A stretch of DNA of 64,000 bases from Pardosa pseudoannulata (Eukaryota > Arthropoda > Arachnida > Araneae > Lycosidae), in the NCBI GenBank assembly GCA_032207245.1, contig CM063508.1:113352302-113416301 (forward strand). The letters run 5' to 3'. Positions 22,000-35,200 of the stretch are shown here, in pieces. The position numbers and the translations under genes were made by a program. The notes beneath the pieces are model-generated. The model was not told the DNA's origin. It searched no databases and saw only the letters and a list, made by a program, of their open reading frames with translations. Each line of letters starts with the position of its first letter. Within the stretch, counting starts at the first letter, position 1.

Positions 22000-24520
22000 T
22001 ACTGAAACCTTATTTGTTCATTGCTAAAAAAGATGACCTCCCTAAACACCTGATTACTCTCAAAACATTCAAGTTCACTGACTACATTCAAATCATGTAA
22101 AACACCATCATTCAGGTCATTGCCAGGTTTTTTTTGCCATTTCTGGAATCTCTAACATTAAGAACTTCAAATAAAAGAATAGAACAAAAAAAGACAATTT
22201 CAGGTTTTTAAACTGGAAAATTCAAACCGGAAAATTTCATATGAATAAAAATCAACAGCTATAAGTGATATCAAAATTTCATACATCTTTTTTTACAGAG
22301 AAAATACTAGATATATTTCAATTTATTAACTATAAGAATTTTTAGGACATTGTTTTATCGTTGAGAAAAATAGTAAATATGTTTTATATGTATTCTTTTT
22401 CAACTTCTTGTTCAAGAGATAACAATGACTTTTTTCATGGTAATCTAGAATTCAGGCCATATTCCTTAAATTTACTTCGAATAGCCATTCTAACAGCATA
22501 TACATAGCATAGCACCATATTTTCTATTCTTAGATGATATTCTTCTATTACGTAAGCTCATTCTTTTAAATCTTTCTATCATCGGGGAATATTATGCACC
22601 TTCTTCTGTGTTTAGCAATTTTGTTTTGTAGTTATTGAACCTCCTAATATACCTTCGGAATATACTTAGAAACTCCAACTTTGTTTCCACTCATTTGTCT
22701 TCTAATTTCTTCATAGACATAACTTCAGTAAGTAAGAGCATAATTTTACATAAATTTGTGGGTTACTAATGAACTGTTTAAGATATTTCTGTAATTCTAT
22801 TAGGTTTTACATATTTTCTGAAAAATAAACACAATACAAGTAATTAATTGCTAACATTCACTTAACACAGTGACAAATGTCCTCCTTTGAACTTCATTTA
22901 CTGATATTAAAAGTTTAATTGTACTGAAACATTATTTGTTCATTGCTAAAACAAGATGTCCTCTTTAAAGACCTGATTATTTTTCTACACATTAAAGTTC
23001 ACTGAGTACATAAATATTAATGTATTATTCAATGAACAATCATGCATTATCCCCTTCAGTAAAATTGCTGATAGATTTCTTTTACTTTCGTATTTATCAC
23101 TTTTATTTAAGCCATTTTTCTAATAAAATAAAATAACAAATCAAGGATCAAATCAAGGAAAGATACTTCATATCAAATTAAGAAAATTGTTTCTGTTTTC
23201 TTGTTATTTAGTTATATATTTTGATACAATTCCGGCAATGGAACAGACGTTGTTACATTTAAGAGTAAATTACCTTTCCAATGATATATAATTTATGGCA
23301 ATTATCTAAAATGTAATAGATATGAACCCTCAAACCTCAAAAATACATTTTTTAAAGGTTTTTCACAATTTTAACCACTATTACATGTTGTTTACAAATT
23401 GTATCATATATTCAATAAAAAGTACATTTAATTTATCATTACACAGTTAGGTGCTACATAATTGTTGCCCAGCTAATCAAACGCACTCCTTAATGAGATT
23501 CAGTAAACGTGTCGCCATCGCTGTGAATTAATTTCCCATTGAAAATTTGATACACAAACCTAATATTCGATATCCATTCTTTTAATAGCCTTTTGAGAGC
23601 AATAATAGGCATTTGGGAGTAATGTTCGGGAATGATACGCTAAAGACCAATTAAATGGTGATGAATCATATTCAAGATGCTTAAAAAGACTTGTTGGCAG
23701 TCAAATTGCTGGTAATAAATTTCCCATGAATACGAGAAGAGAGATTCAGTTTGCTTCCTAAACGCTTAGATAATGGTGTTTAAAAATGCATGCTCACAGA
23801 TTTTTGAAACAATTTGGTGGATTAAATCTAGCAGTACTAATATAGGCTACTATTAATAGTAAATTAAAAATTATACTTTACTTTATTACATACAGTATAC
23901 TTAATATTTTTAATGATTTTCAAACTTTGTATAGCGAATCCGGCATGTAACAACGATAAGAAACGGCATTGTTTGTCTTGCAATTTTCTTTTCCTTTTTT
24001 GTGTCAATTTTTCATTGCATAGTGTATGTGTGTAAATATAATTATTCATATTTAAATTTGATTTTAAAGTTTTATATGACACATACAAAAATCCAATAGT
24101 TTAAGAAGAATTTTAAAAACGTTTAATTTTTAAATTATGTAATTTGCTTACAAATATAACACTTCTTTTATAAGTAATCCTTTTTTATATATGTGAGTTT
24201 ATTTTTCATTACATTTTGAATATTCGGAAAATTAACTTACCTTTAATTGGAACATATACAGATACATACAAAACATTAATGTATTATTCGATGCATTAAT
24301 ATTAATGTAATATTAATATACTATGGCATATACATTAATACAATGTATTGTAATGACAATGTATCATAAATTTATATTTACATACGATACATGTAAATAT
24401 TAATGTATTATTCGATGAACAATCATACATTATCCCTTTTAATAAAATTGCTGATAAGTTTCTTTCACTTTTGCATTTATCACTTTTATTTAAGCCATCC
24501 TTCTAATAAAATATAATTTC
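22000..24520. repeat. Dispersed, diverged repeat modules of an unknown family
   Basis: Two modules recur. One runs from about 22003 (TCGTACTGAAACCTTATTTG, then TTCATTGCTAAAA and AAGTTCACTGA) and again from about 22917. The second (GAACAATCATGCATTATCCC, then AAAATTGCTGATA and TTTATCACTTTTATTTAAGC) occurs near 23033 and 24416, each after TATTAATGTATTATTC. The copies are in the same orientation, about 0.9 and 1.38 kb apart. The pattern suggests an old large tandem duplication, now broken. Neither copy has a coding frame. Confidence 0.65.
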
Positions 24521-24969
24521 ATTCAATTTTATCACATTAAGATATTAATAAGATATTATGTATGCAATGTCCCATTGATATGCCTTATTTCTAGGTTAAA
24601 AAATGATTTATAAAAGGGATAACATAGATTAAACTCGTAAAGAAAACAAATAACTTTTCTATTGTAAGATTTTGCAAAACATTTAAGTAGTTTACAGTGT
24701 AACAATTTACATTTTAAGAGTTTTAAAAAGTTTGTGTTTAACAAGTCCTCTAAGATATATATTTATGTGTCGGATTATGATGGATATATATCTCGGTATT
24801 TTTTAAACAATGTCCCTAAGTAGTATATGGCAAATATATAATACATAATTTTTACATTTTATTTAAATTCAGTTAATTTACTCCTAGAGCATATCGGTAT
24901 TATTAAAACAACGAGAAAAACTGTAAATAAAACTAACATTTATGTACACACAACGTAAAAACTAAATTA
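24521..24969. other. AT-rich sequence without recognisable feature
   Basis: No supported feature was seen. Confidence 0.45.
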
Positions 24970-24993
24970 TAATATAATATATATATATATATA

Positions 24994-25085
<92 letters not shown>
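24970..25085. repeat. (TA)n microsatellite
   Basis: A nearly pure TA repeat of about 115 bp with one AAACA interruption. Confidence 0.96.
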
Positions 25086-25087
<2 letters not shown>

Positions 25088-25164
25088 ATATTAGTATCAG
25101 ATAATTTCAGTGTAGTTCTATACGTCTTGGATTTTTGTTGGAAGTGTAAAATGTCAAACTGACA

Positions 25165-26035
25165 GACTTTCAAAGAGTCCAAACTGTAGGAGCTGGTTTA
25201 GCTGAATCAATTGCAACTGATACATACATTTTAAGACGGTTTTAGAAAAACGGTGTATATGACATCGTATACCAGTACGCCAAGACATGCTCGTCACAGT
25301 AAATTCATTTACAGAATCAGAAGCTGAATGAATGACACCTCGGGTATTGAACAAGATTGTAATGTCTAAAAATGAAACAATAGCAACCAATATGGCCTCA
25401 GATCTCAATCAGCTTTTACATTATTCATTGTCAATAAGAACAGTTAGAAGGCAACTTCATAAACAGAACATTTTCGGCAAAGAAGCAATTTCCAAGCTAC
25501 TTATCCCAATGTAATGTCTATATAATGGTTCCACTACTCTAAAACATTCTCAATAATTGGAAAGACAGTCATATGGTTGGACGAATCATTTGTCCCAGTT
25601 TTCACCGCAACAAGATGAATGCATGTTTGACGAAAGACTTACAAGAGTATGACTTGATGTATGCGTCCAACGGTCAATCGTGGAACTAGATCTGTCACGG
25701 GGGGAGGACAACCCGGTAGACATTTTCTGCTGGCTCAGTAATAACTCTAAAAGATAGGATCACTAGGGAGAAGTAGAGGGAAGCTATAACTAATAAGTTC
25801 CATACTATGATGCAAACTTTTTTTCCCTGCAGGAGATGGCATTTTTCAAATATATAATGCTCTAATCCATAAAACTGTAGAAGTTCAATATTTGTTTGGA
25901 AAGCACGAGGACCAAGTAAAACATCTATTTTGCTTTCACAGTTCTTCGACTTCAGTTTAAGGCAACAGTTATGTTTTATTTTAAAGCATTCAATCCGAAA
26001 TCGATATTCTCCACCGGCATCTCTCACGTGTAAGT
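25165..26035 (+). pseudogene. Decayed Tc1-like transposase, most of its length
   Basis: Read across several frameshifts and stops, the plus strand follows a Tc1-family transposase in order: FQRVQTVGAGLAES (N-terminal helix-turn-helix), RTVRRQLHKQNIFGKEAI at 25440-25490 (second helix-turn-helix), VIWLDESFVP at about 25575 (first catalytic aspartate region), then SAGSVITLKDRIT near 25725, HTMMQTFFP near 25805, and RNRYSPPASL near 26000 close to the C-terminus. The span of about 870 bp is near the roughly 1 kb of a full transposase gene. No usable frame remains. The minus frame at 25695-26027 is a shadow. I could not identify the inverted terminal repeats. Confidence 0.75.
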
Positions 26036-27540
26036 CTTAAAAACTCCGTCTTAAAATATATATATTAATCGTAATTGCTAAATGTGTCTCTTGAATTGTC
26101 TTCAGAAATAACGTAGCAAACACTATATTTCATAATGTTATTTAGATTTGTAGACTGCTATTATGGATACACTTCCTTTAGATGTGTACGGTACAGTAAC
26201 CTCGGCACAGCATGGTAAATCTGTGTCTCTATGTTCTACCTAGCTATCTTGAGTTTACCTCTGTAGAGATTACTCCTTACCGGGTTGAGTTAATTGAAAT
26301 TGGACCATAATAGACCTCGCATCGGTAAACAGTACCTATATAGCCTTTTCGAATTCCTGTTGTTATGTCAGGACACTCAGTTATAGTTTGGAGCAGCTAA
26401 GTCTCTGAAGCAAATATGCAAATATGCAATTCGATTAACTTCATAGGCTTTTTCCTTCAAAAGTTAAAACATACAAAATTTTCTTTAGCACTAAATTTTT
26501 AAAGACAGGTTTCACGTTTTAGAAAAAAAAAATCCTATAGATTTTGTTGCGATGTAAGCTTGATTTAGATTATTCATTTAGTTGTCTACAATACATAAGT
26601 AATATTTGTTTTTCTTCTGGAATTGTTTTATAAAAACTAGTATTTAATTAAATAATTAAGATAATATTATACATATTTATAAATTTTTATACATTTCTAC
26701 AATTTACGTAACAACTTATTTGTTTTGTTTAAATACAAATAAGCTAATAATTTGTTTTTGTCCATATAATTAATAATAGTTATTATATAGATTATTTATT
26801 TGATGTTGAATTTTTTTTCATATAATATTTTTTTTTACCATAAAATAAAATGAGTTTTTTTTTAATATTAAATTAACTTTTATAAAAAGTTTTTGATTTT
26901 GTTATTTCAAGTAGTATATTTTTAAAGTAACAAACAAATATAAACCAAATGAAAAAAAAGGGAATTTTTTTTATCGCAAGATAAATTTTGATATACCTGT
27001 ATTAGAAATTATTTTTTACATAAAATTAAAGTAAAATATGTATTTACTTTATAAAGTACACATTTAAAGGTATATAATGTTTTAAAATCTAAACAAAATT
27101 AAAATATAACCAGAAATTTGAAGTCTAACTAAATTTGTAAAAACTATAGAATTTAATATAAAATAAGATTATTACTCCTATTAATATAATTTTAGTTCAA
27201 ACAATAATAATTAGCAATTATCTGATATTAAAAGTATTTTCTCTATATATAAATGTGTGTATTCAAAAGTTGAGTGAATTTTTTTTCCATAACTAAATAA
27301 TTTTAATAGTTAACAGCATATTTGTTATCTAAGAATAATTTTATTATAATCATAATAGTACTTTTTTATTTCATGGTAAATTAAAATTCAGATAATATAA
27401 TACAGAATATTTAGATAGAAAGATGCTATCTTAAACAATTTTATTTTATCGTCAACATAAATTTTAATCTTGAAATGTGAATTTCTTGTTTATTAATATT
27501 CTAGTTCAAATAATCATGCGTAATTTTTTTATAATGAATC
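26036..27540. other. AT-rich sequence with one GC-richer patch (about 26160-26410)
   Basis: The patch at 26160-26410 is visibly less AT-rich than its surroundings, but I find no frame, inverted ends or repeat partner in it. The rest, 26450-27540, is extremely AT-rich and featureless. Confidence 0.45.
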
Positions 27541-28964
27541 ATAGTTTTAGGAAATATACCTGAAAGAAATTTGAGCAAGGCGTTCATTAATTAGAAGTAG
27601 TAAACCTATCTGTCATTAAAGTTCATATTTAAATTAGTCAGTAATAAAGGTAGTCACATAAGTTGACAATCTATAAATGTTACTTTTTTAATTATTGTAA
27701 TTACTATAGCTTCATACCCTTGTTATAATAGAATTAATATGAATTAAATCATTAAGTCATTTAATTATTATTTAAGATAAAATATTGAAATATAAAATAT
27801 ATTTGTATCCACCAAATGGTAATTATTTGTTATAGAATTAATCTTTATGCATTTCCCGTAAATAAATACACATTCAAATACCACTTAAAATAGAAATAAT
27901 AAATCAGAAGTATTTTTGGAAATATATTTTTTAGTTGATAACAGCAGAAAGATAATAGTTTTTGCATTTGTATGAATGCTACACTTAGCTCAACATAGAC
28001 ATATATGAAAAATAAAAAAAGTGAAAAATTATACAACTGTTTTCGAAACAGATGGATATTGCTTTGATATCTTCTTTCCTTTAAGTTGTATCGGTTTCTT
28101 CTAATTTATTTGCATTAGAATTTAAATTAATCATATTCCAGATAAATCAATAAATCAAAACACTTTCTTTATATACTACTTTTTTATATACTAAACAAAT
28201 ATCGTTGTTTAATTCATTCATTTGAATAATTCAGGCTTCTTTTTCTAAGTGAAATGAAAAAAAATCTTTATTTTGAAATCAAATCTGGTATCAAACTGTT
28301 TAGTTCTATGAATTCAGCTGATTTACATTTGCATCTTTTAAATCTTCCAAATGAAGAAAAGTGTTCAAACTGCACTAAACGAAAGAAAATATTGGCTGAG
28401 TTTTGAATAATTAAAATCAGATATTCAAATAAACTTTGTTTTGAAATCAAATTCTTCCCTATTTTACTATTTATGTAATTAATGTAGCTTTTTTACGGGT
28501 CACTAATTTATTGCATTATATAAAAATAATATTAAAAAACCTATAAGTTACTTATTTATTATTATTTAATATAAATGTGGGAAAATAAAACATTTTTGTA
28601 ATCACATAAGGGTAATGACTTATTCTAACATAAGTTATTAAATTATTTATAATTACAACTGCATTTAAACACCACTGCAAGTAAAATGAAAAAACAAGAA
28701 TGTTTCTGTAGACGTTTATTATTGTTCAAAGAAATATCATAAAAAGATAGTAATGTTACGCCATCAAAATTAGCAACAACAATAATTCTATTAGCTCTAA
28801 AAATTTATTAATTTGTATAAATAAAAATACTACATCCCATAATGTAATCCGATATAATTTAATATAATACAAGAACTGTATGATTAAACACAAGGGCTAG
28901 GTTTTGTATAATGCGATAGAAAGAAAATATTGTAGGCCACACGCAGCCTGCAAACGGTAAGATT

Positions 28965-28966
<2 letters not shown>

Positions 28967-29032
<66 letters not shown>

Positions 29033-29040
29033 GTATATAT
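28967..29040. repeat. (TA)n microsatellite
   Basis: TA repeat with a short GTATGTATGTATG segment at its right end, directly before the GC-richer insert at 29041. Confidence 0.95.
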
Positions 29041-29531
29041 ATGACGAACCGTCATATCTATCACCCATCGGAATGTAGTAGTGTCGATTGGGACTGGGAG
29101 TCCCAATGGTCACTACTACATGGACACTACTACAATGGACACTACTACACTTGGTCCATTGGCACTGGGAGTCTTTGGAATGCAACATATCACCAATAAA
29201 TATCAACAACTTGGACCAACTTCGTTTATTCCTGTTTCATATCATTACAATGAATGTACACATCTGAACCTTGGGCTCTGTTAGCAAGAAACAGAAAGTC
29301 AGAAAATCCCCGAAAAAACGAACACTTCGAAACTTGTTGCTCGCCTATTTAAAACATTTTAAAACAGGAATCGGCGTCCTGATTGACGTCAGGTGATAGC
29401 CAATCATGCCGCATAGAGAGTTCTCGCGATTTCTAAAAACCCATCCCAATGACAGAGTGTGCAAATCCCAAAACCAAAAGAGAATTTTGACACCAAACAG
29501 AAATACTTTAAGCAACGCGCCCCATTATTAA

Positions 29532-29533
<2 letters not shown>
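29041..29533 (-). mobile_element. LTR-like, promoter-bearing remnant between two TA arrays
   Basis: A GC-richer block interrupts the satellite. If 29074-29533 is taken as the element it has TG...CA ends on the minus strand (TGTTTAATAA to CACTACTACA). In minus-strand order it carries an inverted CCAAT box (29404-29400), a perfect CRE palindrome TGACGTCA (29391-29384), a TATA-like TTTTAAATAGG (29354-29344) and an AATAAA (29230-29225) about 115 bp on. That order is the anatomy of an LTR. The end near 29074 is strongly repeated: CACTACTACA occurs at least three times and forms a hairpin with TGTAGTAGTG. No target duplication or partner LTR was found, so a decayed promoter or other element remains possible. 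Confidence 0.45.
29074..29155. repeat. Hairpin and short tandem CACTACTACA repeats
   Basis: TGTAGTAGTG (29074) pairs with CACTACTACA (about 29111-29120). Inside it ATTGGGACT pairs with AGTCCCAAT across GGG, giving a long near-continuous stem. The word TGGACACTACTACA then follows twice in tandem, ending near 29150. Immediately upstream ATATGACG/CGTCATAT (29038-29057) is another small inverted repeat. Confidence 0.8.
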
Positions 29534-30297
<764 letters not shown>

Positions 30298-31949
30298 TTC
30301 TTACATTTAAGCTATTGATTTTGTTCTTATCTTTTTAAAACTATAACTTTAATAAATTGTATGTCACGTAAATCATTAAATCCAAACGCTTTCTTTATAT
30401 CCTCATAAATTTTAAAAAATTATATCATCCCTTAATCCATTTATTTAAGTATCCCTGGTTTCGTTTTCTAAACAAAATGAAATAAAACAGTTTTGTTTTA
30501 AAACTAAATCCTAGTATTAAATTTATTTATTTTGATGAATTCATATGACTTTAATTTGAATTTATAAAACTTCTGAATGAAAAGGAGTGTTTCAATTTCA
30601 TTGAATGAATAAGAAGATTGACTGAGTTTCATATGATAAAAATCAGATATTTTAGTAAATGCACTTTCTCCTCAAATAGAATATTTCTTTATTTTGATAT
30701 TTACATGTAAATTTCTTACTTTAGGAAAAAATGAATTATGATTTTTGTTCAAATCTGTGTGTGCAATTTTCAGTATTGAAGAGAAAAAATTTATTTAAAA
30801 TAAAAATGAGAAAATATTAAACGGATATATTAGGGATAGGAAGACTTTTACCTTTATATATCACTTTTAAATTAAGCAGTATAAAGAAGACTACTTAAGT
30901 TAATATACGAGAAATTTCTACTTTTGAGCAACTGTTGTTTTTTATGGTTATAGAAATTTATTGCATTTTATAGAAATAATATTAAAAAACGTTTATTCAT
31001 TTTTAAATTAAAAATTTCAACATATGGTCTTGTCTTACATTTACTATTATTTAAGGGAAAAATTAAAAAGTAAAACATTTTTGTGTTTATATAAGTTTAA
31101 AATGTTTATTACAAGGATTTTTAAGTAATATAATTAACAAGTGCGTTTTCCACTTCAAGTAAACTAATAGAGCTGAAATATTTTTGAATAAATTTATTGC
31201 AGTATAAAGAAATACCCTAAAAAGCTAAAAATTTTAAATTATAAAAAGTACCATATCAAAAACTTTGTAATTATACTAGTTTTACTTTTGTAATCATCCA
31301 TATAATTCAATAAGAGAGTTACGTTACGTTTACGTTAAATCTACAAACTAAAAGTGGTCGCATGCAGCCTTAAGACTGTAAATTCTCTCTCTATTGCATA
31401 CATAAAAAAATAAAATTTCAGAAAACCATAAAGCTTCTACGTGAAAGAAAATGCATAATCCTTTGACCCCTTCTTACATTAAAGCTATATTATTTTTTCT
31501 CCTTTTTATTAGATTTTAAACGAACCATATACCGAACCATATAAATAAATCAATAAATCTAAGCACTTTATTTATGACCTCTAAAAACAAATATAGCTAC
31601 GTGATTCATTCCTTTAAGTATTCCATGCTTCTTTTTTCTAAGAAAAATGAGTAAAAAACTGTTTTATTTCAAAAACAAATCCTGGTATTAAAATAAATAA
31701 TTTAATGAATTCAACTGACTTAAATTTGCATTTATAAATCTTTCAAATGAAGAGAAATGTTCAAATTACTCTAAACGAATCAGAACATTGGAATTTTAAA
31801 GGATGAAAATCTGATATTTCTATAATTTTTTTCTTCAAATAAAGAGTTTCATTAGTTTGATATTTTTATGTCAAAGTCTTTATGAAAAATTGAATTTTCA
31901 GTTTCGTTTAAATCGATATGGGTAATTTTTAGTGCCGAAGAAAAGAAAT

Positions 31950-32282
31950 ATGGAGTCACAGTAGCTCAGTCGGCTAAGTCAACGATCTCGTAATTGAGAG
32001 GTTGCAGGTTCTGAACCACATCTGGACTAAGATTCGCCACGTTCGTTACAGATGACTGGGGCACTTAAGATATGTTCGTGGTTACAATGTCCTCTAAGTT
32101 CTCAATAAATACCTCTGGGAGTGGCAAGCTATGGGTCTTCTGATTGGTTTCTCCTTCATGATTACGAGTATCCACTTGTTTAAAGTAGTCCTTTCACCTT
32201 AACGGTTCTCATTAAAACCGAAAGGCTCACCCTTTTGCCTTAATAAAGTAGTATATACCTCGATCGTCCTAAATTTGTTCAT
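31950..32282 (+). mobile_element. tRNA-derived SINE, family A, best copy
   Basis: The head reads ATGGAGTCACAGTAGCTCAG then TCGGCTAAGTC (A box), followed by GAGAGGTTGCAGGTTCTGAA and CC (B box). This is a polymerase III internal promoter as in tRNA-derived SINEs. The body includes ACAATGTCCTCTAAGTTCTC, ATACCTCTGGGAGTGG, GAGTATCCACTTG and TTTTGCCTTAATAAAGTAG, shared with the copy at 5945-6215. It is inserted between an A part and the first amplified B unit of the satellite. It is not a tRNA gene. Confidence 0.82.
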
Positions 32283-35200
32283 GTGGCATCAGTAAACAAG
32301 ACAAAAATTATGTAAAATAAATTTCAGAAAAAATTAAAAGCTTATATTAGATATAGAGAGACTTTTCCTTAGAGGTAACATTTAAACCAGTCAGTAATAA
32401 AAGAGATTGAATAATTTCATATACATCAGGCTACTAGTTTTTGTAACTTTTTTATGTTTTTAGTAATATATTCAATTATTTAAAAATAATACAAAAAGCC
32501 TAGAAATCATTAATTTATTATTTAAATTAAATGTTGAAGCATATGGTCTTCTCTTACATATACTATTTCAATGTAAAATTGGAACGTGAAACATTGTGTT
32601 CATTTAAAGGTAATAAATTGTTATAACATTAATCTTTTAACAGTTTTAATCAGCATTTGCATTTAGATAAACTTCAAATAAAATAATAAACCAGAAGTGT
32701 TGTTGAATAAATTTATTATGTATAAAGAAATATAGTTAAAACATAATAATATTAGGTCATATTAGGTCCAGTAGCATCAAGAAACACCAATAAAAAATAT
32801 GTAAAGTAAATTAAAAAAAAATTAGAAAGCCTATATTAGACATAGAGAGACTTTTCCTTAGAGGTAACGTTTAAACCAGTCAGTAATAAAAGAGATTGAA
32901 TAATTTGATATACTAGAGAATACTATTTTTGTGTAATTGTTTTTATGTTATTACCAATATATTCAACTAGTTAGAAATAATACAAAAAACCTAGAAATCA
33001 TTAAATTATTATTTAAATTAAATGTTATAGCTTATGGTCTCTTCTTACATATAATATTTCAATGTAAAATAGGAACAGGAAATATTGTGTTTATTTAAAA
33101 GTACTAACTTGTTATAACATTAATCTTTTAATAGACCAGAATAATAAACCAGAAGTGTTGTTAAATAAATTTATTATGTATAAAGAAATATTGTAAAAAG
33201 AAAATAATGTTATTTCATATTAGGTCAGGTGGCATCAGGAAACAACAACAAAAATATCTAAAATAACTTTCAGAAAAAAATTAGAAAGCGTGTATTAGAC
33301 ATAGAGAGACTTTTTCTTAAAGGTCCCATTTAAACCAGTCAGTAATAAAAGAGATTGAATAATTTGATATACTATAGAATACTATTTTTGTGTAATTGTT
33401 TTTATTTTATTACCAATATATTCAACTATTTAGAAATAATAAAAAAACTTAGAAATCATTAATTTATTATTTAAATTAAATGTTGTAACATGTGGTCTTC
33501 TTTAGCATATACTATTTCAATGTAAAATTGAAACATGAAACATTGTGTTCATTTAAAGGTACTAACTTGTTATTACATTAATCTTTTAATAGTTTTAATC
33601 AGCCATTGCATTTAGATAAACTTCAAATAAAATAATAAACCAGAAGTGTTGTTGAATAAATTTTATTATGGTATAAAGAAATACAGTAAAAAAATAATAA
33701 TATTAGGACATATTAAGTCCAGGGGCATCAGAAAACAACAACAAAAATATGTAAAGTAGATTTCAGAAAAAAATTAGAAAGCGTATATTAGACATAGAGA
33801 GTCTTTTCCTTAAAGGTAACATTTAAACCAGTCAGTAATATAATAGATTGAATAATTTGATATAACCGAGAACACTAACTTTGTGTAATTGTTTTTATAT
33901 TTTTACCAATATATTCAATTCTTTATAAATAATACAAAAAGCCTAGAAATCATTAATTTATTACTTAAATTAAATGTTGGAACATATCGTCTCCTCTTCC
34001 ATACAGTATTTCAATGTAAAATACGATATGAAATATTGCTTTCATTTAAAAGTAATAACTTGTTATAACCTTAATCTTTTAATAGTTTTTTAATCATCCA
34101 TTGCATTTAAATAAACTTCAAATAAAATAATAAACTAGAAGTGATGTTGAATAAATTTATTATGGTATAAAGAAATAAAGTAAAAAGATAATAAAATTAG
34201 GTCATATTAGGTCCAGTGGCATCAGTAAGCAACAACAAAAAAGATATAAAATATTTTAAAATATAAAATATTTTTAAAAAAAAAATGAGAAGCTTATATT
34301 AGACAGAGAGACTTTTCCTTAAAGGTTATATTTAAACCAGTGAGTAATAAAAGAGATTGAATAATTTTACATACCTCAGACTACTAATTTTGTGTAATTG
34401 TTTTATGTTTTTATCAATATATTCAGTTATTTAGAAATAGTACAAAAAACCTAGAAATCATTAATTTATTATTTAAATTAAATGTTGGAGCATATGTTCT
34501 TCTCTTACATATACTATATCAATGTAAAATTGGAACATGAAACATTGTGTTCATTTAAAGGTAATAACTTGTTATAATATTAATCTTTTAATAGTTTTAA
34601 TCAGCCATTGCATTTAGATAAACTTCAAATGAAATAATAAACCAGAAGTAGTTTGACAACAAGAAGTGGTTTGGCTTGGAGAGCTACGATCTACTTTTTT
34701 GCACACGAGGGCTAATGAGACCGGGACCTACAGTTTAAAGCCAATTTCGAACGGCTACAAACATCCATGCCAGCAGCGGTATTCGAACCCGCGAACTCCG
34801 GTTCCGAAGAGCAGCGTTCTACCATTCGGCCATCGTTCGGTCATAAACCAGAAGTGATATTGAATAAATTTATTATGGTGTAAAGAAATAAAGTAAAACG
34901 ATAATAAAATTAGGTCATATTAGGTCCAGTGGCATCAGTAAACAACAATAAAGAAATCTAAAATAAATTTAAAAAAATTAGAAGTTATATTAGACAGAGA
35001 GACTTTTCCTTAAAGGTTACATTTAAACCAGTGAGTAATAAAAGAGATTGAATAATTTCATATACCCAAGAATACTAATTTTGTGTAATTGATTTTATGT
35101 TTTTACCAATATATTCAATTATTTAGAAATAATACAAAAAAAAACTAGAAATCATTAATTTATTATTTAAAATAAATGTTGGAGCATATGCTCTCCTCTT

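Noticed and set aside
22390..22740. Minus-strand region with somewhat coding-like lysine- and arginine-rich translation
   Set aside because: Interrupted by several stops, with no recognisable family and no splice signals. Composition alone is not enough.
25695..26027. 110-codon minus-strand frame
   Set aside because: It is antisense to the ordered Tc1 transposase blocks on the plus strand.
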